From Platycnemis pennipes (Eukaryota; Arthropoda; Insecta; Odonata; Platycnemididae), in contig OW121854.1 in assembly GCA_933228895.1 (NCBI GenBank), positions 54,912,609-54,976,608 on the forward strand: a DNA stretch of 64,000 nucleotides, read 5' to 3'. Within the stretch, counting starts at the first letter, position 1, and each line of letters starts with the position of its first letter. Under the pieces are notes generated by a model. It saw only the letters and a list, made by a program, of their open reading frames with translations. It was not told where the DNA came from and ran no database searches. The translations under genes were made by a program, and so were the position numbers. Positions 36,928 to 49,959 of the stretch are shown here, piece by piece.

Positions 36928-37025
36928 CCCAAAAGCCACCCCAAGTGTGGGAGGGGTTGAATTTTCCTCCTGCCATACATCTTTATGGGGGGTTGCAAAA
37001 TATTATGTAGATGGAGATGAATTAT
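36928..37025 (-). repeat. Dispersed repeat with an inverted arm
   Basis: The minus strand reads CATCTACATAATATTTTGCA and continues with CCATAAAGATGTATGG, then GGAGGAAAATTC. This matches the repeat at 63,386-63,440. The flanking AAAAGCCACCCCAAGTGTGG on the plus strand resembles the same motif in the opposite direction, so this copy folds into an imperfect inverted repeat centred on GAATTTTC. Confidence 0.6.
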
Positions 37026-37039
37026 AAACAGAAATCAAC

Positions 37040-38050
37040 AAATTCAGGAATCGCATGTGTTGTTAATTACATTTATGGTATATTTTAAATGTAAATTTAT
37101 AGTATAAATTGGATTAACCTAAGATATAAAATCAATTTTTAGTCTTCTTCCAGGCCTTAACTATTAGAATATCCCTTCATTTTCATTTTTTACGCCGCCT
37201 TTTCCCAAGAAACGATAATAATACGCCCGTAATTTGTAAAATCTTCAGATCATATGGTTACCGAGACCAATTTCACAATTTAAGTGATCTTAAGTGATTA
37301 CCTACAAAAGATTTTGCTGATATGGTGATCTGTATATATAATTATTTTTAAGTTAATATGCGAGACACTCCTTCAAGCTGGTACAAATGAATAGGTTGGT
37401 ACCTATGTTCATACTTTCCCTTATAATAAACGAGTAATGATTTTAACTCAATTGCCAGTAATAATTCTTCCACTTTAAATATCCCTAAAATTACCTTAAA
37501 TATTGTTTTATTTAGAATTATGAATCAATTTGCCATTATGCACCATACGATATTCCATATTCAATGACTCAGGACCAATGAAAAAACTGATATTTCATTT
37601 AGTTTTTAAATTCTTTTATAATTATCTATTGCCAATGAATTAGTAGCACAATGATGGAATCAAATATTCCACCTTTTTTAATTGACTCTGGACAGCGCGG
37701 AACGATTGCTGTGTGGTGATCATGCGTATTATACTAAGTGTGATGCTTACATTATATGATTTTCCAGGTATTTAAAGCTCCTCACTCCAGGTGACAGATA
37801 CATATTATAAAATAATTGATATAAGTAGTAACGGACTACTTATTTCTACCAAATTTCTAACGTTTCTAATGATGGTAGTTAAAATTAAGTAGCAAGATAA
37901 AACTTGACATATCTTACGACGGCTCTGGGCTGTAAAACGTTAGTTCACTTCCGTGATACAATCCAAAGAAAATGTCCCCAGCAATAAAAATAAGAGATAC
38001 AGTAGATATTCTTGAATCACCGATAAAAGGGTGTTTTTAAGGGGAACAGA
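37040..38050. other. AT-rich DNA, no gene recognised
   Basis: No coding or repeat signal was identified. Confidence 0.45.
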
Positions 38051-38059
38051 ATGACGAAA

Positions 38060-38660
38060 ATTGTCAGCGTTCCTTAAATAAATGTCGACACGTGCTTGAC
38101 ACGTATAGAGAAGGGACAAAGTGTCGTTGTGAGGGCATTTGGGCGTGAGGCAGAGGGAAAGGCGGAGACATTAAAGCCGGATAGCGACCGTAACAGGCCC
38201 GTAATGGCCTAATGTGCCCTGCAAAGGCAGGGAAGGGAAAAGCCTTGCTTTCTTCTTGAGACCACCGTGCCTCGCTCGCAGTGCGAACCGAACAGTCTTT
38301 GCAACCATACACGGCCTCTTCCACCCCGCTTCCCATGACCCTTTTTCCACTGTTTCCCTTAAAAAGGAATACCCCTCCCGACTACACTCCATTTTAACCC
38401 CATCCCCACTCCGGTACACACCAAACCTCCTCCCCCTTTCTCCGTTTCCAGTTCAGTGTTCCACGCACTTCGGCTCCCTTCATCTCTTTCATTCCATATT
38501 CCCTCTGTCTCTCGCGCTCTCGTCTCCTCCCCGAGCCCTTTCCCGCTACTTGCGAGACCCCTTTACTGGCAAAAGGAAGGATAACCTTGGCAGAATCCGC
38601 CATTCCGACACTTCCCCCGCCCTTTTTCCCGCCCACTCCCCACGGTTTACTATTGGAGAT
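38060..38660. other. GC-rich island, pyrimidine-rich on top strand
   Basis: From about 38,320 the top strand is C/T-rich. The 223-codon plus-strand frame (38,214-38,885) overlaps equally open minus-strand frames and has no recognisable domain, so it is treated as compositional. Confidence 0.5.
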
Positions 38661-39000
38661 TCCAAACCTTCATTCAGGGTTGTCAGCCATTTCATATGCT
38701 TAAAGTTCCATATTTATGATAAAAATCCCATATCCCATGATGCTCCTGACTCTAGAATAGCAGCTCATGTGCATCTATCTACACATGATGAGTACTCATC
38801 AATCAAGACCGAGGGTGCGTACATCGTGGAAAAGCTCATGTACACGATAGGTAATAATATGCATGCGTCGGGCACTTGTCACTGAATTTATGTGAGGATA
38901 AAACATAGATGATTACATTTTCAATGCATAATTAAGGAGCTTATTCCTCAAATTGCTCTCTTCACCATTACATTACCAATGTTTAACATGTTTTTGTGGA

Positions 39001-39026
39001 TGAATTTTTTTCAATTTTAGGTAGGT
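39001..39026 (+). promoter_or_regulatory. Weak candidate recursive splice site
   Basis: A pyrimidine tract (TTTTTTTCAATTTTAG) ends in AG at 39,019-39,020 and is followed at once by GTAGGT. The donor half is weaker than at 63,938. A chance match is likely enough that confidence is low. Confidence 0.2.
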
Positions 39027-39869
39027 ATTTACAGTTAACTATAAGAAAGCCTTCAATCTTCTAAGTCGGAGGTAAATTCGTTGAAATTTGTGGAGCAGGG
39101 CAGCCTACATACCCCAGGAAGACTGAAGAAAAAATAAACACATCAGTACCGGGGCAAAGATGGCGATCATTGTCGACATTATTAAGGAAAGGAGGTGAAT
39201 GGTAAAGTCATGTTCAGATGTAGGAAGCCAAACCAGTTACACAGGGAAAGGAAAGAATGTCTCGTCATAGAAAAGAAGCTCTAAGAAAGTGTCCGGTTGA
39301 AGGTGACAGAAAAGACCGCAGCATATTCTCGGTGGACTAAAAACTTTTACTATACGATACAGGAAGCAAATATTGAATTTTTAATGACGTATCATCAACT
39401 CAAAAAAGAAAAGAATCAATGAAAAAAGTAGGTAGCATGTGTATTGCGAAGCTCACACACGATATCCTGGAGAATTCACGACCTTATGTCACATTTTTCA
39501 TAGCTAATTTTACATTTCCTGTAGGAGAAATTGGGTTTTGTTGTGGGGTTTTATCACTATATCTCTATCCTCTTCTAAAGCTCAATGGCTTACTGTAACT
39601 AGCAACCATGAAATGGAAACAAATTATGAAATATACCACTCGTGTGGTCAGTCAATAGTATTTTCCCCCAATTGCACTGAATACTACTTCTTCATTCCTA
39701 CGGGTATGCCTTGTATTTTAACTTGAACGATAGTTTGGGCCTGTTTATATGCAGTAGTCCAAGATGAGGAACCAAGTAACTAACTCCTATCGTGAAATAA
39801 AGGTGAATATGTTTTTAATGCGCCGTGAGGACTAGGATAGTAGACGTTTTTTCTGGGGGAAATGGCAAA

Positions 39870-40150
39870 AAATAATGAACGTTTTAGCAGTGTGCATGTA
39901 TAGAAGAATGGAGAGAGTGCAATGGGTGGAAAGGAGGACGAATAATGAAGTGGTAAGCATGGTTGGGCAGAAAGAAACTTGGCCGAATAAATAAGGAAAG
40001 ATCAGAGTTAGAGCAAGTACTTGGGGCAATGTGATGTTTAAGGTTTCTTATCGAGGGTGAAATGCTGGGATAGCGAAGAAAAAAAAGAATATTCATTTAG
40101 CATAGTATGAGGAGGGGTAGGAAATATGCCAATTTAGGTGATAAATTGCG
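39870..40150 (+). pseudogene. Non-LTR retrotransposon C-terminal relic
   Basis: The plus-strand frame near 39,892-39,990 reads YRRMERVQWVERRTNNEVV and then SMVGQKETW, ending at a stop. Later frames near 40,090-40,150 retain SMRRGRKYANLGDKLRWKVA-like sequence. The first motif matches the WRRMERVKWV signature of the relic at 25.9 kb, so the two belong to one family. The upstream reverse transcriptase is not recognisable. Confidence 0.65.
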
Positions 40151-40739
40151 TTGGAAAGTTGCCGATATGTGAACTAAATTAAAACATGCTATAGCCATTA
40201 AAAATATCAATTATTCTCAGAGAAATCTTCACTTGACTTTCACCAGGTTAGGCCCTCCATTTTTACCCACTGCTAGACGGTTTATATTGATTAAATAGGT
40301 TACTTTGAACATGTTATGCTTCGAATGGAGAATTATACCAGCGTCTTTCACTGGTTATTTTTGAGCTTCGCATTCTTCCGAAATGTAGGTAATCACCACA
40401 TCCAAACAGCATTTTCATCCTAACTCAACACCACTTGCTTTTAATTCTCCCTGCTATAACGACAAATTAAACATATTTTCCCTTATTATATATTTCATCC
40501 ACTCACTTTCTCCGTCTTATGTCCTCAATCAAGCACTCTTCCCCCGCATCATTGCCAGAAAATCCCCGTTTATTTTCCAATTCAGTTCCCGTACCTAATG
40601 GCAGTAATTCATTTCAATCGGGTGTCAGGCATTAAAATTTGACCTCAAATGGACCCCAAATTTTTTAGACTCACATGTATACAGCTTTGTTTAATTTTAT
40701 TCGAACTAATTCTCTTTATGCTGAATCACAAAAACCCTG

Positions 40740-41040
40740 CATAGCATAGTGTCTTCTGCCGGTGGAAGGGTGAATTTACTCGTACTACCCGCAATTCCAT
40801 GCGTAAACCGAGAGAAGAAACGAGAAAGAATGGAGAAAAACCTGGCACGGCATTAGCCTTCTATTAACGAAAGGCGTCAGATTTAACGTCCCATCCAACG
40901 GATGGAGTACTGAACTCGAATGCTCTCCACAATTCAATCGATTAGAGAGCTGTAGACCGATGACAAATGTCTTCCGTGGCCAAAATTCAAACCCGGCCCT
41001 CTAGATGAGAGGCCAGTACTTAAACTCTACATAATCGGGC
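40740..41040 (-). mobile_element. tRNA-derived SINE
   Basis: The minus strand starts with a tRNA-like head: TGTAGAGTTTAAGTACTGG (degenerate A-box region), CTCTCATCTAGAGG, then a T-arm and B box (CCGGGTTTGAATTTTGG). A tRNA-unrelated body follows, with the string GGATGGGACGTTAAA that I associate with arthropod SINE bodies. The right end is near 40,740. Substitutions in the B box (GGTTTGAATTT against GGTTCGANTCC) indicate it is old and probably not transcribed. Confidence 0.7.
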
Positions 41041-41099
41041 ATCATAATCATCTGAATCTCACCTCGTTTACTTCCCAACGTCCTTGGCCAAACTTGTTA

Positions 41100-41860
41100 T
41101 TAGCTAGCCATGTGCAGAATACATTATCCTCGAGGAATTCATCCATTATTTCTTCTCGAGAACTCGGCAATCTTGTTTTCTGCCCGGTACGTTCGATCTA
41201 TTACTTGTTGCACCTTCTATCTTCCCCGGTGTGAAGTCCGTCCACCCTGCTTCCTAATTCCCTGCCATTCCATAGCGCACCCTCCTCACGCCCGTTTTCT
41301 GAGTCTCCCTAGCCAGTTGGACCTTTCCGAGTGCCCACATTCACCTCCAAGTTCACGTACCACTCTCTCCATCTCTCTCAGCCACGCCTCCCCTACACAC
41401 ACCACTCCAACAAATCTCATATCCCCCACCTTCGTTCCTCTCTTCTCCCCCACAAGATTCGCCCAAAAACTTCCTCCCCACCCCCGCACTTTGGAATTTT
41501 GGAATAATTTATGGTAAAACTAAAAATTTCAATTTTGAAAGGATGAGGAAAAAACAAGAAAATGTGGGGGAAGGGAACGTTGCAGGGGAGGCATAGATAG
41601 TGACCTATTTGGAGGTGGGGGCGGGGATGGTGTCCTCGTTCCTCATTTCTATGCCGTTTCTTCCTTTCATTCTGTTTTCCTCTCTGTCTCCCCTCCATTT
41701 TCTCCTTGCCCTTTGCGCACACTCCCTCCCATCAATGACCATCTGCCCTTCTCTCTCTCTCTTTCTCTATTCCTTCTCTCCACCAAGCCTTCCATTTTCA
41801 TACAAATTTCATGTGGGCAAACCTCTTGGGTATGTTTGTGATGGTAGGGTCTAAACGCCA
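41100..41860. other. GC-rich island, pyrimidine-rich, with CT microsatellite
   Basis: The top strand is C/T-rich over 41,220-41,500 and 41,640-41,800, with a TC-repeat at about 41,752-41,775. Overlapping open frames on both strands look compositional. Confidence 0.5.
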
Positions 41861-42589
41861 CTTATCCACGAAATTCTCGTTTCTTTCTCTCACGAGTGCT
41901 ACTCGAATCACCCACGCTTGGAATTGCACTCCCGTTCAATTTATTCAATTCTCTCGCAAATATGGAGAAATAAAATGACGCTCAATCTCACGGTTAATAC
42001 TCATTTGCTGCCTTAATGGCTAAGTTACTTGGACGATTACATCTGGCAGGCGTTTAATATTCCACTTAAATCTGACGTGTGTTATTTTACATAAATATCA
42101 AAATTTTCATTTTTTATTTGCCATTTATCAACTGGCCTTTTTTTTCATTTAGCAAAAATATATTTTGACTCGTATATTTTGCCCTACCCCAAATTTAGCA
42201 CCAAATTTTTCCTTTCTCTGAGAATTCCGCATTTAAATTAACTCTTTAAGTTTCTCGTAATCCTGTGTAACCTTTTTCTCCTAATCCACTTTACTACTTC
42301 CTTTCTATTAGTTTCTAACGAAACCTCTGATCTTCATCCTTAACCTCATTAAAGTGTTTCGAGGTTAATGCAATTTTTGAGGGAATGAATTCCAACTTCA
42401 ATCTTACATAGTTTCGTAAAGTATTTACTCATTAATGTATTTCCTTTCGCGAAAATACGTTCTGTATCTACGAATTTGCTATTAGCTCTGATTATTTTAG
42501 AGCAAGCCTTGCTAGAATGCAAACAGTGCCTTAATCTAGCAACTTTTTTCTCTAATCCAAAGTGAGAGAGATTTCATTTTTAAGTAAAA

Positions 42590-42700
42590 GGTCACAAGCT
42601 GGGGGAAATTGAACGATTAAGCTACCTAGGTAGGATGCCGTTGTTGATGAGGTGGGAAATGAGGCCGAACAATGATTGTGCTGGGGATCCAGATGAGGTC
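42590..42700 (+). pseudogene. Possible non-LTR fragment
   Basis: The plus-strand frame reads HKLGEIERLSYLGRM, and after a frameshift VDEVGNEAEQ. This resembles the xxLxxVxxFxYLGS...DG segment at the end of non-LTR reverse transcriptases. The match is short and no second motif confirms it. Confidence 0.35.
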
Positions 42701-42849
42701 AGGAAATTCACCGAAGAAATTAGGGGAAGGGAAGAAAGAAAAATGTATTAAGAGGGAAAATTATTTAAATCACGTTAAGAGGGAAAATGTAGGATAAGTA
42801 GAGTAGAAGAAGGAGCAGAATGGAAGTTTCGATAGAATAATTGTCATAA

Positions 42850-44880
42850 CGTCGTGTGGTAAGTAGAGTCTCATCAGAACCTATAATAACTGGCCGAGCA
42901 CTATTCTATTCTGTTTTCCAGAAATGGAAGCAGAGAATTTAACGATTTTATGAAACGCTCCATTTTTTTTAGAGAATCATATTTTGCGCAATCCTGAACC
43001 ACATCAAACAATTAAATGTCGCAAACCCACATAGTAGAGGCTACTTTTAATTTACCCGAGAGCCCCGGGTTTGAATTAACATAATTTTACATTTTCTCAT
43101 AAAAACACATGGTAAAGTTGGGTTTTCAGCGTGTAGATTATTTTCTTTTCAAAAGTTAAATCATTCTTTATTGAACCATAAACATCGGATGTGTAGGTTC
43201 CGCAAAAATAAGTACAATAAAAATCTACTTTATTTATAAAATTAATTTTTATGCGACAAATAACGAAAACATAGATGTATTACATCGGCACTATTTAAGC
43301 AATAATAAAGGCGCTATTAAAGTTTACTGTCATAAAAATGCATGGAGAAGATAAGCCAATGATAAAAAATGTAAATGGGAAGGAATTGCCGATATGTTGC
43401 AATAAAAGAGACATTTCTAAATATTGGATAATTAATGGTGAAGTGGCGAGTGGCTTTAGACCTCCAGGGGCGGACAGGGGGGGCATAGAACCCCAATTAA
43501 TAACATATAAAACGGTAATAACCAAAAACAATTCTCGGGTATCTATTTTATTGGCTTATTAGCAAATCCCCGTTCTCACCTCAAGACCAAAGTACCTTAG
43601 GATATTTGCTCTTTTACGCCCTCTTCTATATAATAACCGCAAGATTTAACTAGAATTGTGAAATATTTGCCTCTAACGATTTCTACGCTTTTTTCTCAAT
43701 AAAATTCGGCTATTATGTGGAATGTGATTAACTCCATTTTTCCGGTAACATCAGCATGCTCCCTATTCAACTAATATGAATTGATAGTAGTATATATTTT
43801 ATATACCTCGGGGTTTATTTCTAACTATTTAATTGATTTAAATGCTGGTACGCATGGAGTTTCCAGTGTCTAGAAAATCCATACGTTCCAGTGCCCGTCA
43901 GGTGCCTTCTTCAGGACAAATTTCCTACCACTTAAATTTGGCATGAGAAATAACTATCAAAAACAAACTAGGTGGTGGAACTCTCAATAAAAGCTTAGAT
44001 GAGGCATACTGCGGAGTTTTTCTACGGAAGATTAAGAAAATGTGGGCCTAAGTTTCGAGAAATATACTAAATGAGCGTTAAAGTAATAGTGCATGTAAAA
44101 GTGGAAGAATTCTATAAACGCCAGACAAGATCGCACATGTATAAATTTCAGATACCACATTTGGGGGACTGCAAGGGATATGTATGTCACACCAATAAGC
44201 GTTTTGCAATTAGTTCGTGTTTAAAATTTTACGAAGTCTACTTAAAATATCATGGCGACATTGAATACGGCAGCACTATTCCTATAGAATAAATCTTTTG
44301 TATTAATTATTATCTCATTACGGAGCTGATTTTTCCTCTGAAACGTTTCTTTTAAGTTGCTTCATGTAGTAAATCCAAAGTTTAAACTCCATATCGATAT
44401 GTGACGCAAAGATGATAAACCATCTACCAGATCTTTATCTTTCATTCAAACATTTCACGCACTTAATGCTAAGTAATATACCCCAAGGGTGGGTGCCAGA
44501 AAGTTTAATTTCGGTTTAGGTGATAATTAAGTTTGATACATCTATAAATGGATCCGTTTTGTTTTACTCGCATAAGGATCAAAAACATCCGCCTGCGGGT
44601 CAATAACTCTCCGAAGTTGGTAAGAGATATAGAGGAAAACTTCAAAGTGATAGTAAAAGTAGTGGCGAAAGGATGACGCTCTATTTCTGCACTTCCGTCA
44701 CTACGAGGAGACTTTTCGCGAAAGATAATATGTAGAACAAGAGTTATTCAAAAATCATTCTCTTATTAATTCATGCTGTCCTGAGCTCCCATATATTAAT
44801 GCACAAAAAAGGGATGCTATGCATATTTCATGAGATTTTAGTCGGAGCGAGAGAAAAAAATTAAATTTTCGTCCATTCAT
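42850..44880. other. AT-rich DNA, no gene recognised
   Basis: Contains open frames of 74 and 73 codons (43,338-43,562 and 44,071-44,292, both +) with mixed composition but no recognised motif or splice context. Confidence 0.4.
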
Positions 44881-45640
44881 TAACGCACACCCTTTGTTCT
44901 CTTTACACGGTTCTCGATTCGCGGTTTTACCCGTCCCCTTCCATAAAGCATCCCCTTTCTCTTCTCTCTCAGCCCCTGCCGTACTTTAACCCCTATCCTC
45001 CGAACACTACCGTCCCTCATGCCGCTCTCCGAAAAAACCCATCACGACACGTGGTCCCCAGCCACTCCGACCCTTTATTATGCGTAAACGCACTCATTAA
45101 ACTCCCGATGACGATTGCCTTCGCCCATCTACGTCCCCCCGGCCGATATATGCAGCGAGTTTAGAGTGTGGTTCCGCTAAGCAAACTTAATCGTACGAAA
45201 AAAAAACATTTAAAATGAGATAATAATAAAAAGGCTCGCGGGAGTGGATGAGCGTGGATGATAAGGGTACAGCGGAAGATCGTGTTCCGAATTTAACGTT
45301 AGCGCTCCCGATGGCGCTGAGCAGAGATACGGTGGTGAGGAAGCAAGGGAAATTGTTTGGTGTGGGGTATCTCACTCGGCCGTGGTACCTTGAATGCACA
45401 AGGGGGGTGAGAAGAGAAGTTTGTTGTAGGGAGCAGCAAAATTATTACGCAGGTATGTAAACGATTATTTGTGTCATTCCATAGCTCGAGAGACCCTTTT
45501 TAGCGTTAAATCCACCGCTTAACAGCGGCTTAAATGGGCGAGGACGTACAGATGAGGGGGTTCTAGGGTTAGGGTCGTAGAGAGGGGAGTCAGATAAAGA
45601 AATGGGCCGATGAAAAGATGTTTTCAAGTTCAGATACCAT
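44880..45640. other. GC-rich island
   Basis: CpG-containing segment, C-rich at first and G-rich later. A plus-strand frame (45,248-45,460) ends at CAG followed by GTATGT, a good splice-donor match. That would fit a short first exon, but nothing else supports a gene. Confidence 0.45.
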
Positions 45641-48060
45641 GGTGATATCCTTGCAAATGAATGAAGATTTTTTTCCTGCTATCACAGAGGGGTGGAATTG
45701 ACAAAAACGCGTTGCGTCATTAGTTAGCCTTGCCGCAGGAGAAGAAGGGAATTTTCTTCGATTTCAATCCTGTATCTTACCTGTTTTATATCTGGATTTT
45801 CAAGTATCTACCATTAGCACTCAGTTGCCGTGGTTATCTCCCTTACGTTCTCTGCTAACCAAAACGCACTCATTATTTTGATTTCTACGAACCAAAGTGT
45901 TTTCGTTACCTTTATGAGAAAAGGATATCATTCTGATTAGATTTTGCAGCTATAGTCATCAGGTACTATATTTCAGTAAAGAAACATTCAATAAAAAATA
46001 AATACTACATTTTTATGATGAGCTTGCTGTACAAATATTTTTTGATCGATTTTTTGCTGTGCATCATTAATCTAATGGAGATACGATAAACATAAAAATG
46101 AACTTGCGCTGAAATATTAAGAAGCCTGAAAAGCACATTTATTTTACTTTTTCCTTATATCTTAATTTTTTATACAAATACCTTAATTAACAAATATCAA
46201 TGCAAATGACTAAATCCGGAACATTTCGGCAAATATTACGATCTTGTGTTGAGCTATCCTCTTTTCTCGATATGGACTTATCAGTCTTATCAAAAACTGT
46301 GCAATGTACATATTTCCATACATTCCAAAAGAAATGTGGCTATGAGAGTGGATAATTAAGAGTAAAAAAGCCTATTAAGTTAGATATTTTTCAACCGTTC
46401 ATTTAAATTGAATGTGGCGGTGAGTTTATATTTCGTGAATAAACAAAAAAATCGGGCCTTGTATTCATTATTTCCTACCAATGATTAGGTGAACTATTTT
46501 GAAAAAAACTATAAATAAATATACGCAATCATCTCGTTTAACGATGACCAATTTTTCTATAGTCACTCGAATGAGAGAAAATCGTTTACACACACGAATA
46601 TTTCTATCTATGATTCCAAAAGTTAATCCCATTCCTTCCATCTTTCCTGATGCTAACATATATTTGAGCATAGATCAGCGGTTGATATTAACGATGTTTT
46701 TTTTAAGTTTTAAAAACACTTGTACAAAAACATTATTTCGGCTGATTCCTGCTGGTAAATAACCCAATTTTCAGGGTACCTAATTATGGGTACATTTAAT
46801 ATGGACCCCTACTCTTGTGAATGGTAATGACGAAGATCATCACCGGGCAATCTCATTTTCAGATTGTTGAGTGTATATTGAAAGTGCAAATACTGTTCAC
46901 TTCATAAAGGCGACTAAACACCTTTACCTAAGACAATATTATTGCAAGCATTGTGCTATTCGCATTCACTGTTACTATACATAGGTTTAATGCTTATTTG
47001 TGTGACAAAGTCTCAATATTCGACACCTTGATGTTTTTGTTATTTCCTTTCATGGCTTCCCTGTATGTTTTTTTTATTTGATTCATTCAAAAGGTTGTGC
47101 ATCTAATTACACTTTTTATTGAAATTAAAAAAAGCAAGAAATAGTGATAGTTGACAGTGAATGTTTGATCCACATGTGTTGATTCTTCGCATAATAAATT
47201 AGGCAATGAAAAACCTTATCCCGTACTTTATTGTAGCCTAAAGTTGATGTTCAGTTGAATATTTAAAAATATTTTTTTTTTCAAAATAAGCACAATGACA
47301 TAGACGACCATACTCGCTTTTTGTAATCTGAACGATGTCTGAAAATGTGAATTGTTTTGTTAAAATCCACTTTTTTTCATTTTGTGCACTCCTAGTCCGG
47401 CATATGTAATCATAGAAGCAGAAATATACTGTGGTGAGAGGATAAAATCACCTCAGAAAGCTAGAAAAATACACGGACTCGCGATCACAACTTCAGAAAC
47501 ATTCATGCTCTCAATCAATCAAAAAAAGCTTTCCGTTGTACTGTTTGGCGTATAGCAGCAGATAAATTGCGTTTCAGCGAGTTTCATGGGCAGCTTCCCT
47601 GGAATGAATAATCAACGCCTCGCATCAGTCAATGCCACTACATTCTTTCCCATTTCGTAGGGCGGCGATATCATCAGGAGAAATTGATTGTCCGCAGATA
47701 TTTCTCTCAACGGTGGTTTTCAACTGGAAGCTTAAAATGATCAAGTCTCTCAATCTATGCCAATTATAATTCTAGTTCTCCGTTGACATAGCCATGGGAA
47801 AAAAGTTCTTTGCCATGTTTTGTAGTCTTTGGTATGCTCCTTTTCATTCTGATGACTTTGATTATGTATCAAACGATTTATCTCGAATGAATATATTTTT
47901 TTCGTTAATCGGTGGATTGATTACTGCAGTTGAAAGGACTTCTTTATGATATTCTATGAAAACCTCTGGAAATGAGAAAATAATACAAGAAAGAATATGA
48001 ATACATCGTTGCCGCCTGATTAAAAAGCCTGGGGCTAAATTCTCTTTTACTTTGTATTAA
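45640..48060. other. AT-rich DNA, no gene recognised
   Basis: No conserved coding or repeat signal was identified. Confidence 0.45.
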
Positions 48061-48065
48061 TTTAC

Positions 48066-48532
48066 TATCATCATCATCATCGGTCAATAATCCTAGGATT
48101 GGTTTGACGCAGCCCTCCACTCCATTCTTCTATCAGACAACCTCTTTATATTGACCTAGCTCCTCTCTTTTACCTCCTTGACTACTTGCTCCATATACCT
48201 CATACGAGGCCTGCCTTTTCCATTATTTCACTTTTCACTCGTCGATTGTCTTCATCAGGTCATAGTGTCTTAAGATGTGGCCTATTAAGTTGTCCCGTCT
48301 TCTTTTAAGGTTTTCAGTAGGCATTTCTTCTCTCCCACTCTTCATCAGACCTCGTTTGTTGCTCGATCAATCCATTTTATCATCTTCATTCTTCTGTAGC
48401 ACCACATTCCAAATGCTTCCAGCCCTCTACTGCTGTTATTGCTCATACTTTGCTGTCAAATTGTAAGTAGAATGCTCCAGATGTAAGTTCCATTGACATT
48501 TTTTCTCACTTACACGCTTGTATTTGCAGCTG
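48066..48532 (-). mobile_element. Short non-LTR 3' end with GAT tail
   Basis: On the minus strand this aligns along its length with the copy at 62,419-62,900. It starts at the same CAGCTGCAAATACAAGCG and includes a GGTGCTACAGAAGAATG segment (WCYRRM). It shares the NLIGHIL-encoding segment and ends in a GAT-repeat tail (top strand ATCATCATCATC at 48,067-48,080). It has frameshifts and stops, so the C-terminal reading frame is destroyed. It is more decayed than the 62.4-kb copy. Confidence 0.85.
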
Positions 48533-48539
48533 ATTAATT

Positions 48540-49950
48540 TACCAATTACATTATAATATGCTACAGTGTTTATGTTTTAACTGCGCAGTTCCCGGCCATG
48601 TTTTAGCACAATGCACTATATTTTTTTCACTAATGCTATTTTAGTACATGCCAGTTAAAGATAGCAAGGCTAACGGTCTTTTTTCTATTTGCCGTAAATG
48701 ATTGGGCCTTGATTTAAGTGGCCCATATGGCATACCCCAGAAGTTAAGAGTTCGTGGTACTTTTGTCCTAAGTTGGACTCATAAGTGCACTTAGATCCAT
48801 GATCCATGGGTTATGGATTTAGAATTACCTTACTTAATACTGGAAACAACCCTACGCTGGGCGATGAAGTTTCAGTACCTCCAGATTGAAAACATCAGCA
48901 TCTTTTTCACCGGTAAATTTAAGGACGGAAAAAATAAAAGAGCAGTGGATTAGAGAGCATAAGTTAAAATAGGCAAATTTCGTAAGAAAAGAAATTCCTT
49001 TATTTTCTCTTATGGAAGGTCTAATTTTAAAATACGAAAATTTTGTAATAATTCATTGAAAAAAATGGGATGTAATAAAGCTGTACAAGACTCATTTAAT
49101 ATCGCTCCTAAGAATAGAGACCAGCATGATCTTAAGTATTTGTTTATTCAATCAAATGGTTTTATTTGGGGATTGATTCTTACATTGATGATCGCAACAT
49201 TGATTAAATCATTCATCACTTGCTTTAATACTATTTAATCCCTATCGTTTTTGCTGAAAAGTCTTAGGTAGCAGATATATGCAGTATTACTTTTCCAATC
49301 ATGAGAGACTATTTTCAAATAAACTAGAAGAAGCTTCAAATTATGATGCTCGCATTTCTGAATGACACTCTTTATTGATATCATTCAACGAATCATCAGT
49401 TAAAAGCAGATTTCAACGATCTCTCCTAATCATTCTCAAAATAAAAAGTAGTTAAAGTAAAACAGGATTAATATAGAAGGAGCAACTATACAATGATAGG
49501 AAAAATTAGGCGTACATGTAATAAGTTCTCAATACGGGCATCATATGAAACCTGAAGGGACTCAGATTGGTAGAATCGCTTGTGTTTTAATTCCAATTTA
49601 CAAAAGTTTCAGCGGTATCAAACTTGATCTACTAGTCAATACCACTAAGTTACTTAATATTGATTTAATTTAATTTTTTTACTTCGTAAACGGCACATGA
49701 ACTCTCATGGTCATAAAGTCAACTGGTTGGCAATGAATACCGTTATATACATGCTTTTTTCCTGCCTTACTTCCTGGAAGTACCGATATTGAAGAAAAGT
49801 ACAAAGCTGCTTCTTCATTAAATACCGTAAAACACCCCGATATTTTGCCAACAATGGATACTACTGGATGGTAGAGAAACCGAGTGTATCGCCTATAAAG
49901 TCCTTGCCTAGTCAAAGAGAGTAGCATTCTACTCCTACAAAGGGCAATGG
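48540..49950. other. AT-rich DNA, no gene recognised
   Basis: No coding or repeat signal was identified. Confidence 0.45.
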
Positions 49951-49959
49951 GCTATTTAT

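Noticed and set aside
38214..38885. 223-codon plus-strand open frame
   Set aside because: Overlaps open frames on the opposite strand in a C/T-rich island, with no domain and no convincing start context.
43045..43080. CCCCGGGTTTGAATT as a possible SINE B box
   Set aside because: Only the B-box core is present, with no flanking arms or SINE body.
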